From the NCBI GenBank assembly GCA_030539495.1, contig JAUNRX010000016.1, forward strand, positions 7,406 to 41,907: a stretch of 34,502 nt of DNA, read 5' to 3'. This DNA is from a bacterium (lineage in GTDB: Bacteria > Bacillota > Clostridia > Lachnospirales > Lachnospiraceae). Within the stretch, counting starts at the first letter, position 1. Each line of letters starts with the position of its first letter. Position numbers and translations under genes: made by a program. The notes beneath the pieces are model-generated. The model was not told where the DNA came from and did no database searches. It worked only from the letters and a program-made list of their open reading frames with translations. Below are positions 22,122-33,637 of this stretch, one piece after another.

Positions 22122-24107
22122 ATGTCAAAAAAAGTGAGACGAATGCTACTAGGCTTCGCACTTGGTATGATAGCAATTTTCTTTTTGGGAACTTCAGAAA
22201 GGAAAGTGCATGCATCAACAGCAACCTATATGAAATCATTAAAGGATGGCATCAATTTAGGAAATACATATGAGACTGGAGTAGAAGAAACGAAGATTAA
22301 GGATCCTGCAGTCGCTAAAAAAATAGTCGATAATTTAAAGAAGCAAGGATATAGTACGATTAGGCTTCCAATTACGTTAAATAAGCATTTTGATAAAAAG
22401 ACCGGTGTGGTTGAGGATAGTTATTATAAGGAGATTGAAGTCATGCTTAAGGCTGCCATTGATGGCAAGCTTCAGGTTATCCTTACGATGTACGGTGACT
22501 CCTACCAGTGGTTAAATGATATGAGCAATCAGAAGGCAACCATTGACCTGTACAAGAAGGTTTGGAAGCAGATTGCATTGCATTATAAGTCTTATTCCGA
22601 TTATTTGAGTTTTGAGGGGGCGAATGCGCCTTACTATAACAAAAAAAATCAAAGTGAACAGTTGATGATTTTAAATAAGATGAATCAAGAGTTTGTTAAG
22701 ACCGTTCGAAAGACTGGCGGAAAAAATAGCAAGCGGACATTATTTATTTCCACGTTAAATGGTGCCGTAACAGAAGAGGCTTGTAATAGCATGGCAGCAG
22801 CCTATAAAAAGCTGAAGGATGATAATGTTGCGGTCAGCGTGCATTACTATGGGCTTTGGTCATTTAGTGTAAATGCCTGCGGAAAGACGACCTTTGATCA
22901 GATGGTAAAAAAGGATATTTCCACCTTTGTAGCACTGGTAAAGAAGAAGTTTATTTCCAAGAAAATTCCTGTCGTATGTACGGAATATGGCCTCTATGGA
23001 CAGGAGACAGAAAATCAGTCGATTAATGTTGGAGAGCAGCAAAAGTACTATGAGGAGTTTCTGTATCAGGTGAAGAAGGCAAAGCTTCCGGTGCTTTTGT
23101 GGGATAATGGAAAGCTGTATAATAGGGAACAAGGAATGTGGACCAATCCAGCACTTAGAAAACTATTTGTAGCAGCAAAGAAGTCTAGATCTTCTTATGT
23201 AAATACAGATTCTATTTATCTAAAAAAAGGAAGCCAGATGAAAGACAAGAGCCTTATGCTAACCTTGCATGAGGGAAACCTTAAAAGTATTCAAGTAGAT
23301 GGAAAAGCACTTGTCCTGAATCAGGATTATGAGGTAAAAGGAAATAAAGTTACCATAAAGGCAGAGTACCTAAAGAAAGTGGTAGATCAGCATGCAGCAG
23401 ATCTTGGTCAGTACCAGACAATGCTGTTTCAATTTACCAAGGGAGCGCCATTTGGTGTACATATTTATGGATATAATAGTGCGATTTTATCAACCAATGC
23501 AGGCACGGTGAATGGATTTACGATTCCTACTTCATTTAATGGGGACAGGCTAATTACAATGGAATCCTTTAATACCTCTCACCAGACAAGAGGGCCAATT
23601 ACATACAGCACCTTTCAGGAGTATGGCAATTCTTTTGAGCCGGACTATGAAAATGGAGCCATCGAGCTGAAGAAAGCATTTCTATCAACTTTAAAGGAAG
23701 AACAGACCATACTTGTATTTCATTTTGCAAGTGGTGAGGTAAAGACTTATACGATTAAGCGTTCTAAAGATGTGATACAAGAAGTAAATTATAAGAAAAC
23801 AACGGCACTTCCATCACCGGTAGTGACGAAGGTTCCGACGCAGGATGCTACCCAAGCAGTAACAGAAACTCCGGTAGCAAGTATAGTTCCATCGCCAACA
23901 GCTACGGATCAGAGTATTGCGGCAATGAGTCCTGTAGATGGTCAGAAGAAGCATAATAATGGAATTATGTACAGTATTTTTCTGGGCATTATTATCTTGC
24001 TCCTACTGGTCTATAGCCTATACTTTTTAAGGAAGCGCAGCATGCAGAGGAGACTGCTTGAACATGAGAGCACTGAAAAAAGTGCAGATAGTTCTATTGA
24101 CAAATAA
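22122..24107 (+). CDS. Membrane-anchored GH5-like protein, probably inactive as a glycosidase
   Basis: A 661-residue surface protein: signal peptide (about 1-31, ending VHAS), a GH5-type barrel (about 36-355), an X2-like beta domain (about 362-450, KGNKVTIKAEYL), a further region (about 450-570), a Pro/Thr-rich linker, a membrane segment (about 620-640) and a basic tail. GH5 landmarks kept: GINLGNTYE, R81 (TIRLP), N168, H241/Y243 (VHYYG), nucleophile E288 (VCTEYG), Trp in LLWDNG. Two are lost: the acid/base Glu of the NEP motif is Ala169 (codon GCG, 22626-22628), and the usual HH of the LHHE-type motif reads MYGD (123-126). So it is probably a carbohydrate-binding pseudoenzyme; a chemically altered enzyme is possible. 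The frame is intact. Confidence 0.85.
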   Translation: MSKKVRRMLLGFALGMIAIFFLGTSERKVHASTATYMKSLKDGINLGNTYETGVEETKIKDPAVAKKIVDNLKKQGYSTIRLPITLNKHFDKKTGVVEDSYYKEIEVMLKAAIDGKLQVILTMYGDSYQWLNDMSNQKATIDLYKKVWKQIALHYKSYSDYLSFEGANAPYYNKKNQSEQLMILNKMNQEFVKTVRKTGGKNSKRTLFISTLNGAVTEEACNSMAAAYKKLKDDNVAVSVHYYGLWSFSVNACGKTTFDQMVKKDISTFVALVKKKFISKKIPVVCTEYGLYGQETENQSINVGEQQKYYEEFLYQVKKAKLPVLLWDNGKLYNREQGMWTNPALRKLFVAAKKSRSSYVNTDSIYLKKGSQMKDKSLMLTLHEGNLKSIQVDGKALVLNQDYEVKGNKVTIKAEYLKKVVDQHAADLGQYQTMLFQFTKGAPFGVHIYGYNSAILSTNAGTVNGFTIPTSFNGDRLITMESFNTSHQTRGPITYSTFQEYGNSFEPDYENGAIELKKAFLSTLKEEQTILVFHFASGEVKTYTIKRSKDVIQEVNYKKTTALPSPVVTKVPTQDATQAVTETPVASIVPSPTATDQSIAAMSPVDGQKKHNNGIMYSIFLGIIILLLLVYSLYFLRKRSMQRRLLEHESTEKSADSSIDK

Positions 24108-24125
24108 CACCTAGATGCATAGAAT
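24097..24125 (+). promoter_or_regulatory. Promoter of the cysE-cysS T-box transcript
   Basis: TTGACA (24097-24102), 17-bp spacer, TAGAAT (24120-24125). The -35 overlaps the last codons of the GH5-like gene, whose TAA is 24105-24107. Confidence 0.8.
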
Positions 24126-24164
24126 AAAATAGTGTTAGATTAACAACAAATATCATATTAGAAA

Positions 24165-24428
24165 AGCGATGAATAGAAAAGTAGTTGATCGACGAAGTTA
24201 CAGAGAGGGAGTGTCACCGGCTGAAAACATTCCTAATGGACCGATAAACGAAGTGCATCTAGGAGCTGACTGGCTGAAGCAGAATCTGTTAGGCGAGTAC
24301 GGTAGCAGCCGTTATTGTAATAAGATTGTATTATACTGTATATTCCAGCAATAGTCTTGGAATAATAATATAAATTAGAGTGGAACCGCGAATACCTCGT
24401 CTCTATGAATGTAGAGACGGGGTTTTTT
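24165..24428 (+). promoter_or_regulatory. T-box riboswitch, cysteine specific
   Basis: Conserved T-box parts in order: the stem I 5' side with AGAGAGGGAG (about 24201) and GGCTGAAAACA, the specifier loop with codon TGC (24254-24256, Cys) in GAAGTGCATCTAGGAGC, and the T-box sequence TGGAACCGCG (24381-24390) in the antiterminator. The intrinsic terminator CTCGTCTCTA/TAGAGACGGGG follows, with T run 24422-24428. The antiterminator bulge TGGA can pair with UCCA, matching the U73 discriminator of tRNA-Cys, which agrees with the specifier. Low charged tRNA-Cys should allow read-through into cysE and cysS. Confidence 0.93.
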
Positions 24429-24488
24429 TAGTTATCCTAGGCATGACAACGGTAAAAAAGTCGTAAGTAATAGAAAGCGAGGATTATC

Positions 24489-25154
24489 ATGGGATATATA
24501 AGATTTGTAAAAGAGGAAATTGCGCTTATTAAGGAACGAGATCCGGCAATCAAATCTGCAAAAGAGGTATTTTTATATCCTAGCTTTAAGGCAATTATGA
24601 AATATAGAATTGCTCATAAGTTATATCTTAGAAAACATTATTTCTTAGCAAGATGGATTTCGCAGAGAGCTGCAAGAAAGACGGGAATAGAGATTCATCC
24701 AGGAGCAACTATTGGAAAAGGATTATTTATTGATCATGGCCATGGCGTAATCATTGGAGAAACCGCTATCTTAGGCGATAATATTACACTTTATCAAGGG
24801 GTTACCCTTGGAGGTACTGGTAAGGAAAAAGGAAAACGACATCCGACGGTTGGAGACAATGTCATGATTAGTGCTGGAGCCAAAGTATTAGGTTCCTTTA
24901 CAGTCGGAGCAAATTCAAAAATCGGTGCAGGAAGCGTTGTTTTATCCGAAGTACCACCAAACTCTACTGTAGTTGGCGTGCCAGGACGTGTGGTGAAACG
25001 AGATAATAAAAAGGTGCCAAGTGAAGATTTGGATCAAGTACATTTACCAGATCCAGTCCGTACGGACCTTTTAAGACTTCAGAGAGAAAATGAAGTTTTA
25101 AAAGAGGAAATGGGTCGTATCTTAGACCGCATTTCAGAGTTAGAGAACAAGTAA
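24489..25154 (+). CDS. cysE: Serine O-acetyltransferase
   Basis: This 221-residue enzyme acetylates L-serine with acetyl-CoA, the step before cysteine synthase. An N-terminal helical part ends around [15 protein letters not shown] left-handed beta-helix follows with hexapeptide repeats: [20 protein letters not shown] (catalytic Asp/His), [27 protein letters not shown]-terminal tail [11 protein letters not shown] and a charged helix end the protein. It is the first gene behind the Cys T-box, which fits cysteine supply control. SD GCGAGG precedes the ATG. Length is typical of the Gram-positive type. Confidence 0.94.
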   Translation: MGYIRFVKEEIALIKERDPAIKSAKEVFLYPSFKAIMKYRIAHKLYLRKHYFLARWISQRAARKTGIEIHPGATIGKGLFIDHGHGVIIGETAILGDNITLYQGVTLGGTGKEKGKRHPTVGDNVMISAGAKVLGSFTVGANSKIGAGSVVLSEVPPNSTVVGVPGRVVKRDNKKVPSEDLDQVHLPDPVRTDLLRLQRENEVLKEEMGRILDRISELENK

Positions 25155-25218
25155 ACTTAACACAGTATAGATATATCTGTTTTTGTGAAAAATAGTAAGT
25201 ATACCAGGAGGAAAGAAA

Positions 25219-26616
25219 ATGAAAATTTATAATACGTTATCAAAAAGTAAAGAAGAATTTGTACCAATTGAACCAGGCAAAGTTCGTATGTACGTGTGCG
25301 GACCAACCGTTTATAACTACATCCATATCGGAAATGCAAGACCAATGATCGTATTCGATACAGTACGCCGTTATTTTGAATATAAAGGTTTTGAAGTAAA
25401 CTATGTTTCCAACTTCACTGACGTTGATGATAAAATCATTAAAAAGGCAAACGAAGAGGGTGTTTCTACAGAAGAAATTTCAGAACGTTACATCGAAGAG
25501 TGTAAGAAAGATATGGCTTCCATGAACATTAAGCCAGCAACTTGCAATCCTAAGGCAACAGAGGAAATCGAAGGAATGGTTGCAATGATTGAGAACTTAA
25601 TCGAAAAAGGATATGCATACGAAAAGAATGGTACTGTTTACTTCAGCACTCGTAAATTCGAAGGTTACGGTAAATTATCTAAGAAAAACTTAGACGATCT
25701 TGAAGCAGGTAGCCGTGTTGCAGTTGCAGATGAGAAAAATGATCCAATGGACTTCGTATTATGGAAACCGAAAAAAGAAGGGGAACCATCATGGCCATCA
25801 CCATGGAGCGACGGTAGACCAGGCTGGCATATCGAATGTTCTGAAATGAGTAAGAAATACCTTGGAGATCAAATCGATATCCATGCAGGCGGAGAAGATT
25901 TAGTATTCCCTCACCACGAAAATGAAATTGCTCAATCCGAAGCGGCAAATGGTAAAGAATTCTCGAAATACTGGATGCACAATGCATTCTTAAATATCGA
26001 TAACAAGAAGATGTCAAAATCCGAAGGAAACTTCTTCACAGTTCGTGAAATCGGTGAAAAATTCGATCTTCAAGTACTTCGTTTCTTCATGTTAAGCTCT
26101 CACTACAGAAGTCCACTTAACTTCTCAAAAGATTTAATGGACGCAGCTAAGAGTGGTTTAGATCGTATTAAGACTGCAGCATACCATTTAGAACAATTAG
26201 AAGCATTAGCTTCCGAACGTGAATTAAATGAACAAGAAAAACAAGTATTAGCAGATGCTGAAAGCTTAAACAATAAGTTCAATGCAGCTATGGAAGATGA
26301 TTTTAACACTGCAGATGCAATCAGTGCCATCTTCGAAATCGTTAAACTTGCAAATACAAATGCAAGCCAAGACAGTGCAAAAGAACTTATCCAAATTTTA
26401 TTAAAGAAAATTGTAGTATTATGTGATATACTTGGTGTAGAAGTAAAACACGTAGAAGAATTACTTGATGAAGATATCGAACGCTTAATCGAAGAACGTC
26501 AAGCGGCAAGAAAGAACAGAGACTTTGCACGCGCTGATGAAATTCGTGATGAATTATTAGAAAAGGGTATTATCCTTGAAGATTCTAGAGAAGGCGTTAG
26601 ATGGAAAAGAGCGTAA
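25219..26616 (+). CDS. cysS: Cysteinyl-tRNA synthetase
   Basis: This 465-residue class I aminoacyl-tRNA synthetase has the zinc and HIGH regions VCGPTVYNYIHIGNARP, FTDVDDKII, the GWHIECSEMS and GGEDLVFPHHENE zinc-ligand segments, and the KMSKS loop KKMSKSEGNF. A C-terminal helical anticodon-binding region ends in a segment rich in Arg/Glu. It charges tRNA-Cys, the signal read by the upstream T-box. The SD is AGGAGG at 25207-25212. Its 3' end overlaps the first possible start of mrnC by 16 bp. Confidence 0.95.
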   Translation: MKIYNTLSKSKEEFVPIEPGKVRMYVCGPTVYNYIHIGNARPMIVFDTVRRYFEYKGFEVNYVSNFTDVDDKIIKKANEEGVSTEEISERYIEECKKDMASMNIKPATCNPKATEEIEGMVAMIENLIEKGYAYEKNGTVYFSTRKFEGYGKLSKKNLDDLEAGSRVAVADEKNDPMDFVLWKPKKEGEPSWPSPWSDGRPGWHIECSEMSKKYLGDQIDIHAGGEDLVFPHHENEIAQSEAANGKEFSKYWMHNAFLNIDNKKMSKSEGNFFTVREIGEKFDLQVLRFFMLSSHYRSPLNFSKDLMDAAKSGLDRIKTAAYHLEQLEALASERELNEQEKQVLADAESLNNKFNAAMEDDFNTADAISAIFEIVKLANTNASQDSAKELIQILLKKIVVLCDILGVEVKHVEELLDEDIERLIEERQAARKNRDFARADEIRDELLEKGIILEDSREGVRWKRA

Positions 26617-27095
26617 GAATGACAAATAACACGGATAACAACGAAAACAATTTAACTTTAGATGGCAATCATTTTCATGAATATTTATTGGAAACAATGA
26701 ATTTACAAAAACATGATCCACGTCAATATTCACCATTAACACTTGCGTATATTGGAGATGGAATTTATGATATCGTCATCCGAACAATTGTCTTATCCCA
26801 TGGCAATGCACCGGTAAACAAGCTGCACAAGATTTCAAGCAGTTTCGTTAAGGCGCAGGCGCAAATGAATATGTTCCATGCAATTGAAGAATTATTGACA
26901 GAAGAAGAGATTGGAGTTTATAAAAGAGGACGTAATGCGAAGTCTTATACTTCCGCTAAAAATGCGACAATCACAGAATATCGTTCTGCAACAGGCTTTG
27001 AAGCATTATTAGGTTACCTTTACCTAATGGACCGTTTCGACCGAATTCTTGAATTAATCAAGCATGGCTTTGAAAAATTAGACTTTAAAATGTAG
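26601..27095 (+). CDS. mrnC: Mini-ribonuclease III
   Basis: This 164-residue protein has only the RNase III catalytic domain, with no dsRNA-binding domain. The signature LTLAYIGDGIYDIVIR (catalytic Asp) and the second catalytic motif ATGFEALLGYLYL (Glu) are present. Mini-III processes 23S rRNA precursors in Firmicutes. The ATG at 26601 overlaps cysS; ATG 26619 (158 residues) is equally possible and has AAAAGAG upstream. The cysS-mrnC-rlmB order is conserved in Firmicutes. Confidence 0.92.
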   Translation: MEKSVRMTNNTDNNENNLTLDGNHFHEYLLETMNLQKHDPRQYSPLTLAYIGDGIYDIVIRTIVLSHGNAPVNKLHKISSSFVKAQAQMNMFHAIEELLTEEEIGVYKRGRNAKSYTSAKNATITEYRSATGFEALLGYLYLMDRFDRILELIKHGFEKLDFKM

Positions 27096-27126
27096 TACAA
27101 ATAGTAATGATAAATAGGAGTAGAAC

Positions 27127-27873
27127 ATGAGATACGAAGAATTTACAATTGAAGGACGTAATGCGGTACTTGAAGCATTTCGTGCAAAAAAACCAATCGA
27201 CCGTTTATTCGTTTTAGACGGATGCCAAGATGGACCAGTAAAATCCATTTTAAGAGAGGCAAAAAAGACTGATACAATCATTACTTTTGTAAAAAAAGAA
27301 CGTTTAGATCAAATGTCTGAAACAGGCAAACACCAAGGTGTTATGGCTTACGCAGCAGCATACGAATATGCTGAAATCGAGGATATGTTCAAGTTAGCAG
27401 AAGAAAAAGGCGAAGCACCTTTCATCATCTTACTTGATAATATCGAAGATCCACACAACTTAGGAGCAATGATCCGTACAGCTAACCAAGCTGGTGCTCA
27501 TGGTATCATCATCCCTAAACGTCGTGCAGTAGGTTTAACAGCAACTGTTGCTAAAGTAAGTGCTGGTGCAATCAACTACGTTCCAGTAGCAAAAGTAACA
27601 AACCTTGCTAACACAATCGAAGAGTTAAAAGAACGTGGTATGTGGTTCGCATGTGCAGACATGGATGGCGAAGTAATGTACAACTGTAACTTAACTGGTT
27701 CTATCGGTTTAGTAATCGGTAGTGAAGGTGAAGGCGTAGGTCGTCTTGTGAAAGAAAAATGTGATTACATCACTAAAATCCCTATGAAGGGTGATATCGA
27801 TTCTTTAAACGCTTCCGTAGCAATGGGTATCTTATCTTACGAAATCGTTCGTCAAAGAATGACGGCAAAATAA
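27127..27873 (+). CDS. rlmB: 23S rRNA 2'-O-ribose methyltransferase (RlmB/TrmH family)
   Basis: This 248-residue SPOUT methyltransferase has an N-terminal substrate-binding part (about 1-85) beginning with EEFTIEGRNAVLEAF. The three SpoU motifs are present: DNIEDPHNLGAMIRTANQ, LVIGSEGEGVGRLV, and PMKGDIDSLNASVAMGIL, which form the SAM-binding knot. RlmB methylates a guanosine in the 23S rRNA peptidyl-transferase region. It is the fourth gene of the cysE run, 31 bp after mrnC. Confidence 0.93.
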   Translation: MRYEEFTIEGRNAVLEAFRAKKPIDRLFVLDGCQDGPVKSILREAKKTDTIITFVKKERLDQMSETGKHQGVMAYAAAYEYAEIEDMFKLAEEKGEAPFIILLDNIEDPHNLGAMIRTANQAGAHGIIIPKRRAVGLTATVAKVSAGAINYVPVAKVTNLANTIEELKERGMWFACADMDGEVMYNCNLTGSIGLVIGSEGEGVGRLVKEKCDYITKIPMKGDIDSLNASVAMGILSYEIVRQRMTAK

Positions 27874-27895
27874 TTTTATTTAGAATAAATTCTTA

Positions 27896-27967
27896 AGTTT
27901 CTAAGGGGCGGAGCTTTTTATATGGGCAGCTAGCATGTCCATATAAGCGGTCCTTTCCCTGGAAACT
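27896..27967 (+). promoter_or_regulatory. Long structured RNA hairpin upstream of sigH
   Basis: AGTTTCTAAGGG (27896-27907) pairs with CCCTGGAAACT (27957-27967) with one bulge. An inner stem TATATGG (27919-27925)/CCATATA (27939-27945) is capped by a loop containing the self-complementary GCTAGC. There is no T run, so it is not a standard terminator. It could be a processing site, an attenuator or an unrecognised regulatory RNA between rlmB and sigH. Confidence 0.5.
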
Positions 27968-28049
27968 GTACATATAACTTACGACAGCATGTATTTACTA
28001 TTCCTATTTATGTCATTACTATAATTATTGATGTGGGAGGTGAAGTTTG

Positions 28050-28688
28050 ATGCCATATGAAAGATACGCGGACTGTTCCGATGAAGAAATACTTATGTTA
28101 ATCCGAGAAGAAGATAAGCTTGCCATGGAATGCCTGTTAGAACGATATAAGCATTTGGTAAGAAAGAAGGCAAAGGCCTTATTTATTATTGGTGCTGACC
28201 GCGATGACTTGATTCAGGAAGGCATGATTGGCCTTTATAAAGCAGTCCGTGATTTTAGAGAAGACAAGAATAGCAGCTTTGCAACGTTTGCTGAGCTTTG
28301 TATTTCGAGACAGATTTACAGTGCCATTAAGACTTCCAACCGCAAAAAGAACAACCCACTAAATACCTACATATCATTCTATGAACCAGTCAGTGCACAA
28401 ATAAGTAGCAATAATGACCAGGTTTCCTCAATCATGGATTTTATTGGCTCAGAGCGTACAAATCCTGAGGAGATGGTTATTGACAAAGAAAGTGCTAATA
28501 TGATAGAATATGAACTGAAAAGGCGACTTAGTTTATTCGAGCGCAAGGTGCTCAGACTCTATGTTTCCGGTATGAAATATACGGAGATCGCAGAGGTACT
28601 TAATAAGGAAGCAAAGTCCATTGACAATGCATTGCAACGGACGAAATCCAAGTTAAATACGATCATGGAAGAAGTAAGAAGCCGATAA
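28050..28688 (+). CDS. sigH: RNA polymerase sigma factor SigH (Spo0H type)
   Basis: This 212-residue sigma-70 family factor has region 2 near 30-100 (LLERYKHLVRKKAKAL, DLIQEGMIGLYKAVRDF, FATFAELCISRQI) and a region 4 helix-turn-helix near the end (MKYTEIAEVLNKEAKSIDNALQRTKSKL). The location after cysS-mrnC-rlmB matches sigH of Bacillus and Clostridia, which directs early sporulation and competence-type genes. ATG 28050 has GGGAGGTG at good spacing; TTG 28047 is less likely. YacP, usually next to rlmB in Bacillus, is absent here. Confidence 0.92.
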   Translation: MPYERYADCSDEEILMLIREEDKLAMECLLERYKHLVRKKAKALFIIGADRDDLIQEGMIGLYKAVRDFREDKNSSFATFAELCISRQIYSAIKTSNRKKNNPLNTYISFYEPVSAQISSNNDQVSSIMDFIGSERTNPEEMVIDKESANMIEYELKRRLSLFERKVLRLYVSGMKYTEIAEVLNKEAKSIDNALQRTKSKLNTIMEEVRSR

Positions 28689-28704
28689 CAATTACATAAT
28701 ATTT

Positions 28705-28777
28705 GCTGCTATAGCTCAGTCGGTAGAGCGTCACATTGGTAATGTGGAGGTCACGGGTTCGATTCCCGTTAGTAGCT
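28705..28777 (+). tRNA. tRNA-Thr (GGU)
   Basis: Acceptor GCTGCTA/TAGTAGC (one G-T wobble), D-stem GCTC/GAGC, anticodon stem TCACA/TGTGG with loop TTGGTAA (anticodon GGT), T-arm ACGGG-TTCGATT-CCCGT. Discriminator T; CCA not encoded. It lies 16 bp after sigH and may share its transcript. Confidence 0.95.
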
Positions 28778-28787
28778 TATTAGATAA

Positions 28788-28829
28788 ACATCGGAAATCC
28801 AGTAAAGATAAGGATTTCCGGTGTTTTTT
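28788..28829 (+). terminator. Terminator after tRNA-Thr
   Basis: ACATCGGAAATCC pairs with GGATTTCCGGTGT (one wobble), followed by a T run. Confidence 0.92.
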
Positions 28830-29059
28830 GTTTGAATTATTTTATTAGCATGGAATAAGTAAGGAACATAAAATAGGCAGCAGTCTCAATAACTTTCTCG
28901 GATGCAGCCAATGATACACTATAAAATTATATTTTAATTATACAAAAAATCATCTTTGGTTTTAAACTGTTTAATTACATCGTTATTCCTATCACTTTTG
29001 TTCGATCTATCAAAATCAGTGATTACTCTTTTTTTGCTTTTTTTATAAGAAACTCCTTT
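28830..29059. other. Gene-free stretch after tRNA-Thr
   Basis: AT-rich with poly-T runs. No intact gene is visible. Its right side borders a hydrolase remnant. The rpmG-secE-nusG genes often found near here in Firmicutes are not present. Confidence 0.5.
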
Positions 29060-29215
29060 ATCTTGCCAAAACACTTTGAGATGCTTTATGCAGTGGCTGA
29101 GAATCGAAAAGAGATCCAGTATTTCGAACATGCGGAACATGCATCATCTTACGCAAGTGATCCAAAGCGGTATAAGGAGATTGTGAAGGAGTTTGTTGAA
29201 AAAGAGGTTATATAG
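29060..29215 (+). pseudogene. C-terminal remnant of an alpha/beta hydrolase
   Basis: An open frame without a start reads about 50 residues ending at TAG 29213-29215: LPKHFEMLYAVAENRKEIQ, then YFEHAEHASSYASDPKRYKE and a Lys/Glu-rich end. The pattern EHAxS-DPxRY with the catalytic His, and the terminal helix, resemble the C-terminus of alpha/beta hydrolases. Sequence upstream of about 29060 does not continue it, so the 5' part has been deleted. A terminator follows. Confidence 0.65.
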
Positions 29216-29256
29216 ATTTATTGAGAATATATTGTGGAGAGTTTAGAAAAGAGATA

Positions 29257-29293
29257 AAAAAGTGTGCAACTAACTAATTGTTGCGCACTTTTT
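29257..29293 (+). terminator. Terminator after the hydrolase remnant
   Basis: AAAAAGTGTGCAAC pairs with GTTGCGCACTTTTT (one wobble). It probably belonged to the deleted hydrolase. The degenerate TTTATGCGAATAAC repeat follows at 29295-29308. Confidence 0.88.
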
Positions 29294-29425
29294 ATTTATG
29301 CGAATAACAAGTTAAAGTACTGTTTGCGTTAGGTTTTAGACTATACAGATAATGATAAAAACTCGCAATGTACGCTTCTTGTATTAGAAACTGTACAATT
29401 TAACCATAAAAAGGAAGAAAAATTA

Positions 29426-33052
<3,627 letters not shown>

Positions 33053-33053
<1 letters not shown>

Positions 33054-33101
33054 AAAAGAGGCACTGCAAGAATGAGTAAATTCATTTTTGGAGTGCCTTT
33101 A
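33053..33101 (+). terminator. Terminator after the GH53 gene
   Basis: AAAGAGGCACT pairs with AGTGCCTTT, with AATGA/TCATT pairing inside. The right-hand TTT is short, so efficiency is uncertain. Confidence 0.7.
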
Positions 33102-33292
33102 ATACATCTCTTAAGCAGCTCGTTCATATATTTATTTATATCGTAATTACCGTCTTTACTGCTCCAGTCAAAGAATACGCCTTTGATAATGGTACATAGG
33201 TCATTTACAACTTCATTGGAAGTTCTGCCATTTGAAATGATAAATCCATTTGCTGTGGCACATTCTAAGTAGGAAGTAATAGTTTTTATCAT
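33093..33292 (-). pseudogene. C-terminal remnant of a TetR-family regulator
   Basis: The minus strand reads about 66 residues, from IKTITSYLECATANGF to VNDLCTIIKGVFFDWSSKDG, NYDINKYMNELLKRCI, ending near KGTPK. This fits the C-terminal ligand domain of TetR regulators (GVFFDW and the closing helix). The N-terminal helix-turn-helix is missing and the frame runs on through the GH53 terminator without its own stop. It is therefore a fragment with both ends lost. Confidence 0.6.
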
Positions 33293-33299
33293 TTTATGA

Positions 33300-33392
33300 T
33301 CAAAAACAGCAGAAGTCTCTTTTAAGAGATCATCAAAGGATTTAGCTGCGGCTTATGAAATCGGACGCCGACTTGCAAGTAAAAAGAAATAG
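33300..33392 (+). pseudogene. C-terminal remnant, possibly of a flavodoxin-like protein
   Basis: A frame without a start ends SSKDLAAAYEIGRRLASKKK then TAG (33390-33392). The AAYEIGRRLA helix resembles the C-terminus of flavodoxin-type or NAD(P)H oxidoreductases. It abuts the TetR remnant on the other strand near 33290-33300, as if a deletion had fused a TetR-oxidoreductase pair. The family call is tentative. Confidence 0.45.
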
Positions 33393-33395
33393 TAG

Positions 33396-33470
33396 AAATG
33401 GTTAGGCTCTATGTCAGTTGTTATCTGAAGTGTTTTCTTCATTGACAACATGGACATAGAGCCATTTTTT
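33396..33470 (+). terminator. Terminator after the fragment
   Basis: GGCTCTATGTC (33405-33415) pairs with GACATAGAGCC (33453-33463), followed by TTTTTT at 33465-33470. Confidence 0.9.
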
Positions 33471-33490
33471 ATTAGATAGAGAGTACATAT

Positions 33491-33518
33491 AAAAAAACTA
33501 TCCTATTAGATAGGATAG
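33491..33518 (-). terminator. Minus-strand terminator, distal
   Basis: CTATCCTA (33498-33505)/TAGGATAG (33511-33518) with a 5-nt loop; on the minus strand seven T residues follow. It serves the minus-strand gene at 33638-34243. Confidence 0.8.
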
Positions 33519-33550
33519 AAGTCGGGCATATGTCGTATTGGTTTTAGGGA

Positions 33551-33592
33551 TAAAACTCCCATAGAAATTTGTTGGGAGACAATATGGGAGTT
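33551..33592 (-). terminator. Minus-strand terminator, proximal
   Basis: AACTCCCATA (33554-33563) pairs with TATGGGAGTT (33583-33592); on the minus strand it is followed by a short T-rich stretch. It is weaker than the next hairpin. Confidence 0.6.
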
Positions 33593-33637
33593 AGAAGAAA
33601 TTTAAATTAATCATAGAAACAATAGGAAAAACAGAAA

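Noticed and set aside
24169-24354. 61-codon plus-strand open frame
   Set aside because: It lies wholly inside the T-box leader, whose RNA features explain the sequence.
28934-29140. 68-codon minus-strand frame
   Set aside because: It overlaps the plus-strand hydrolase remnant, has low-complexity AT-rich sequence and no SD or domain pattern.
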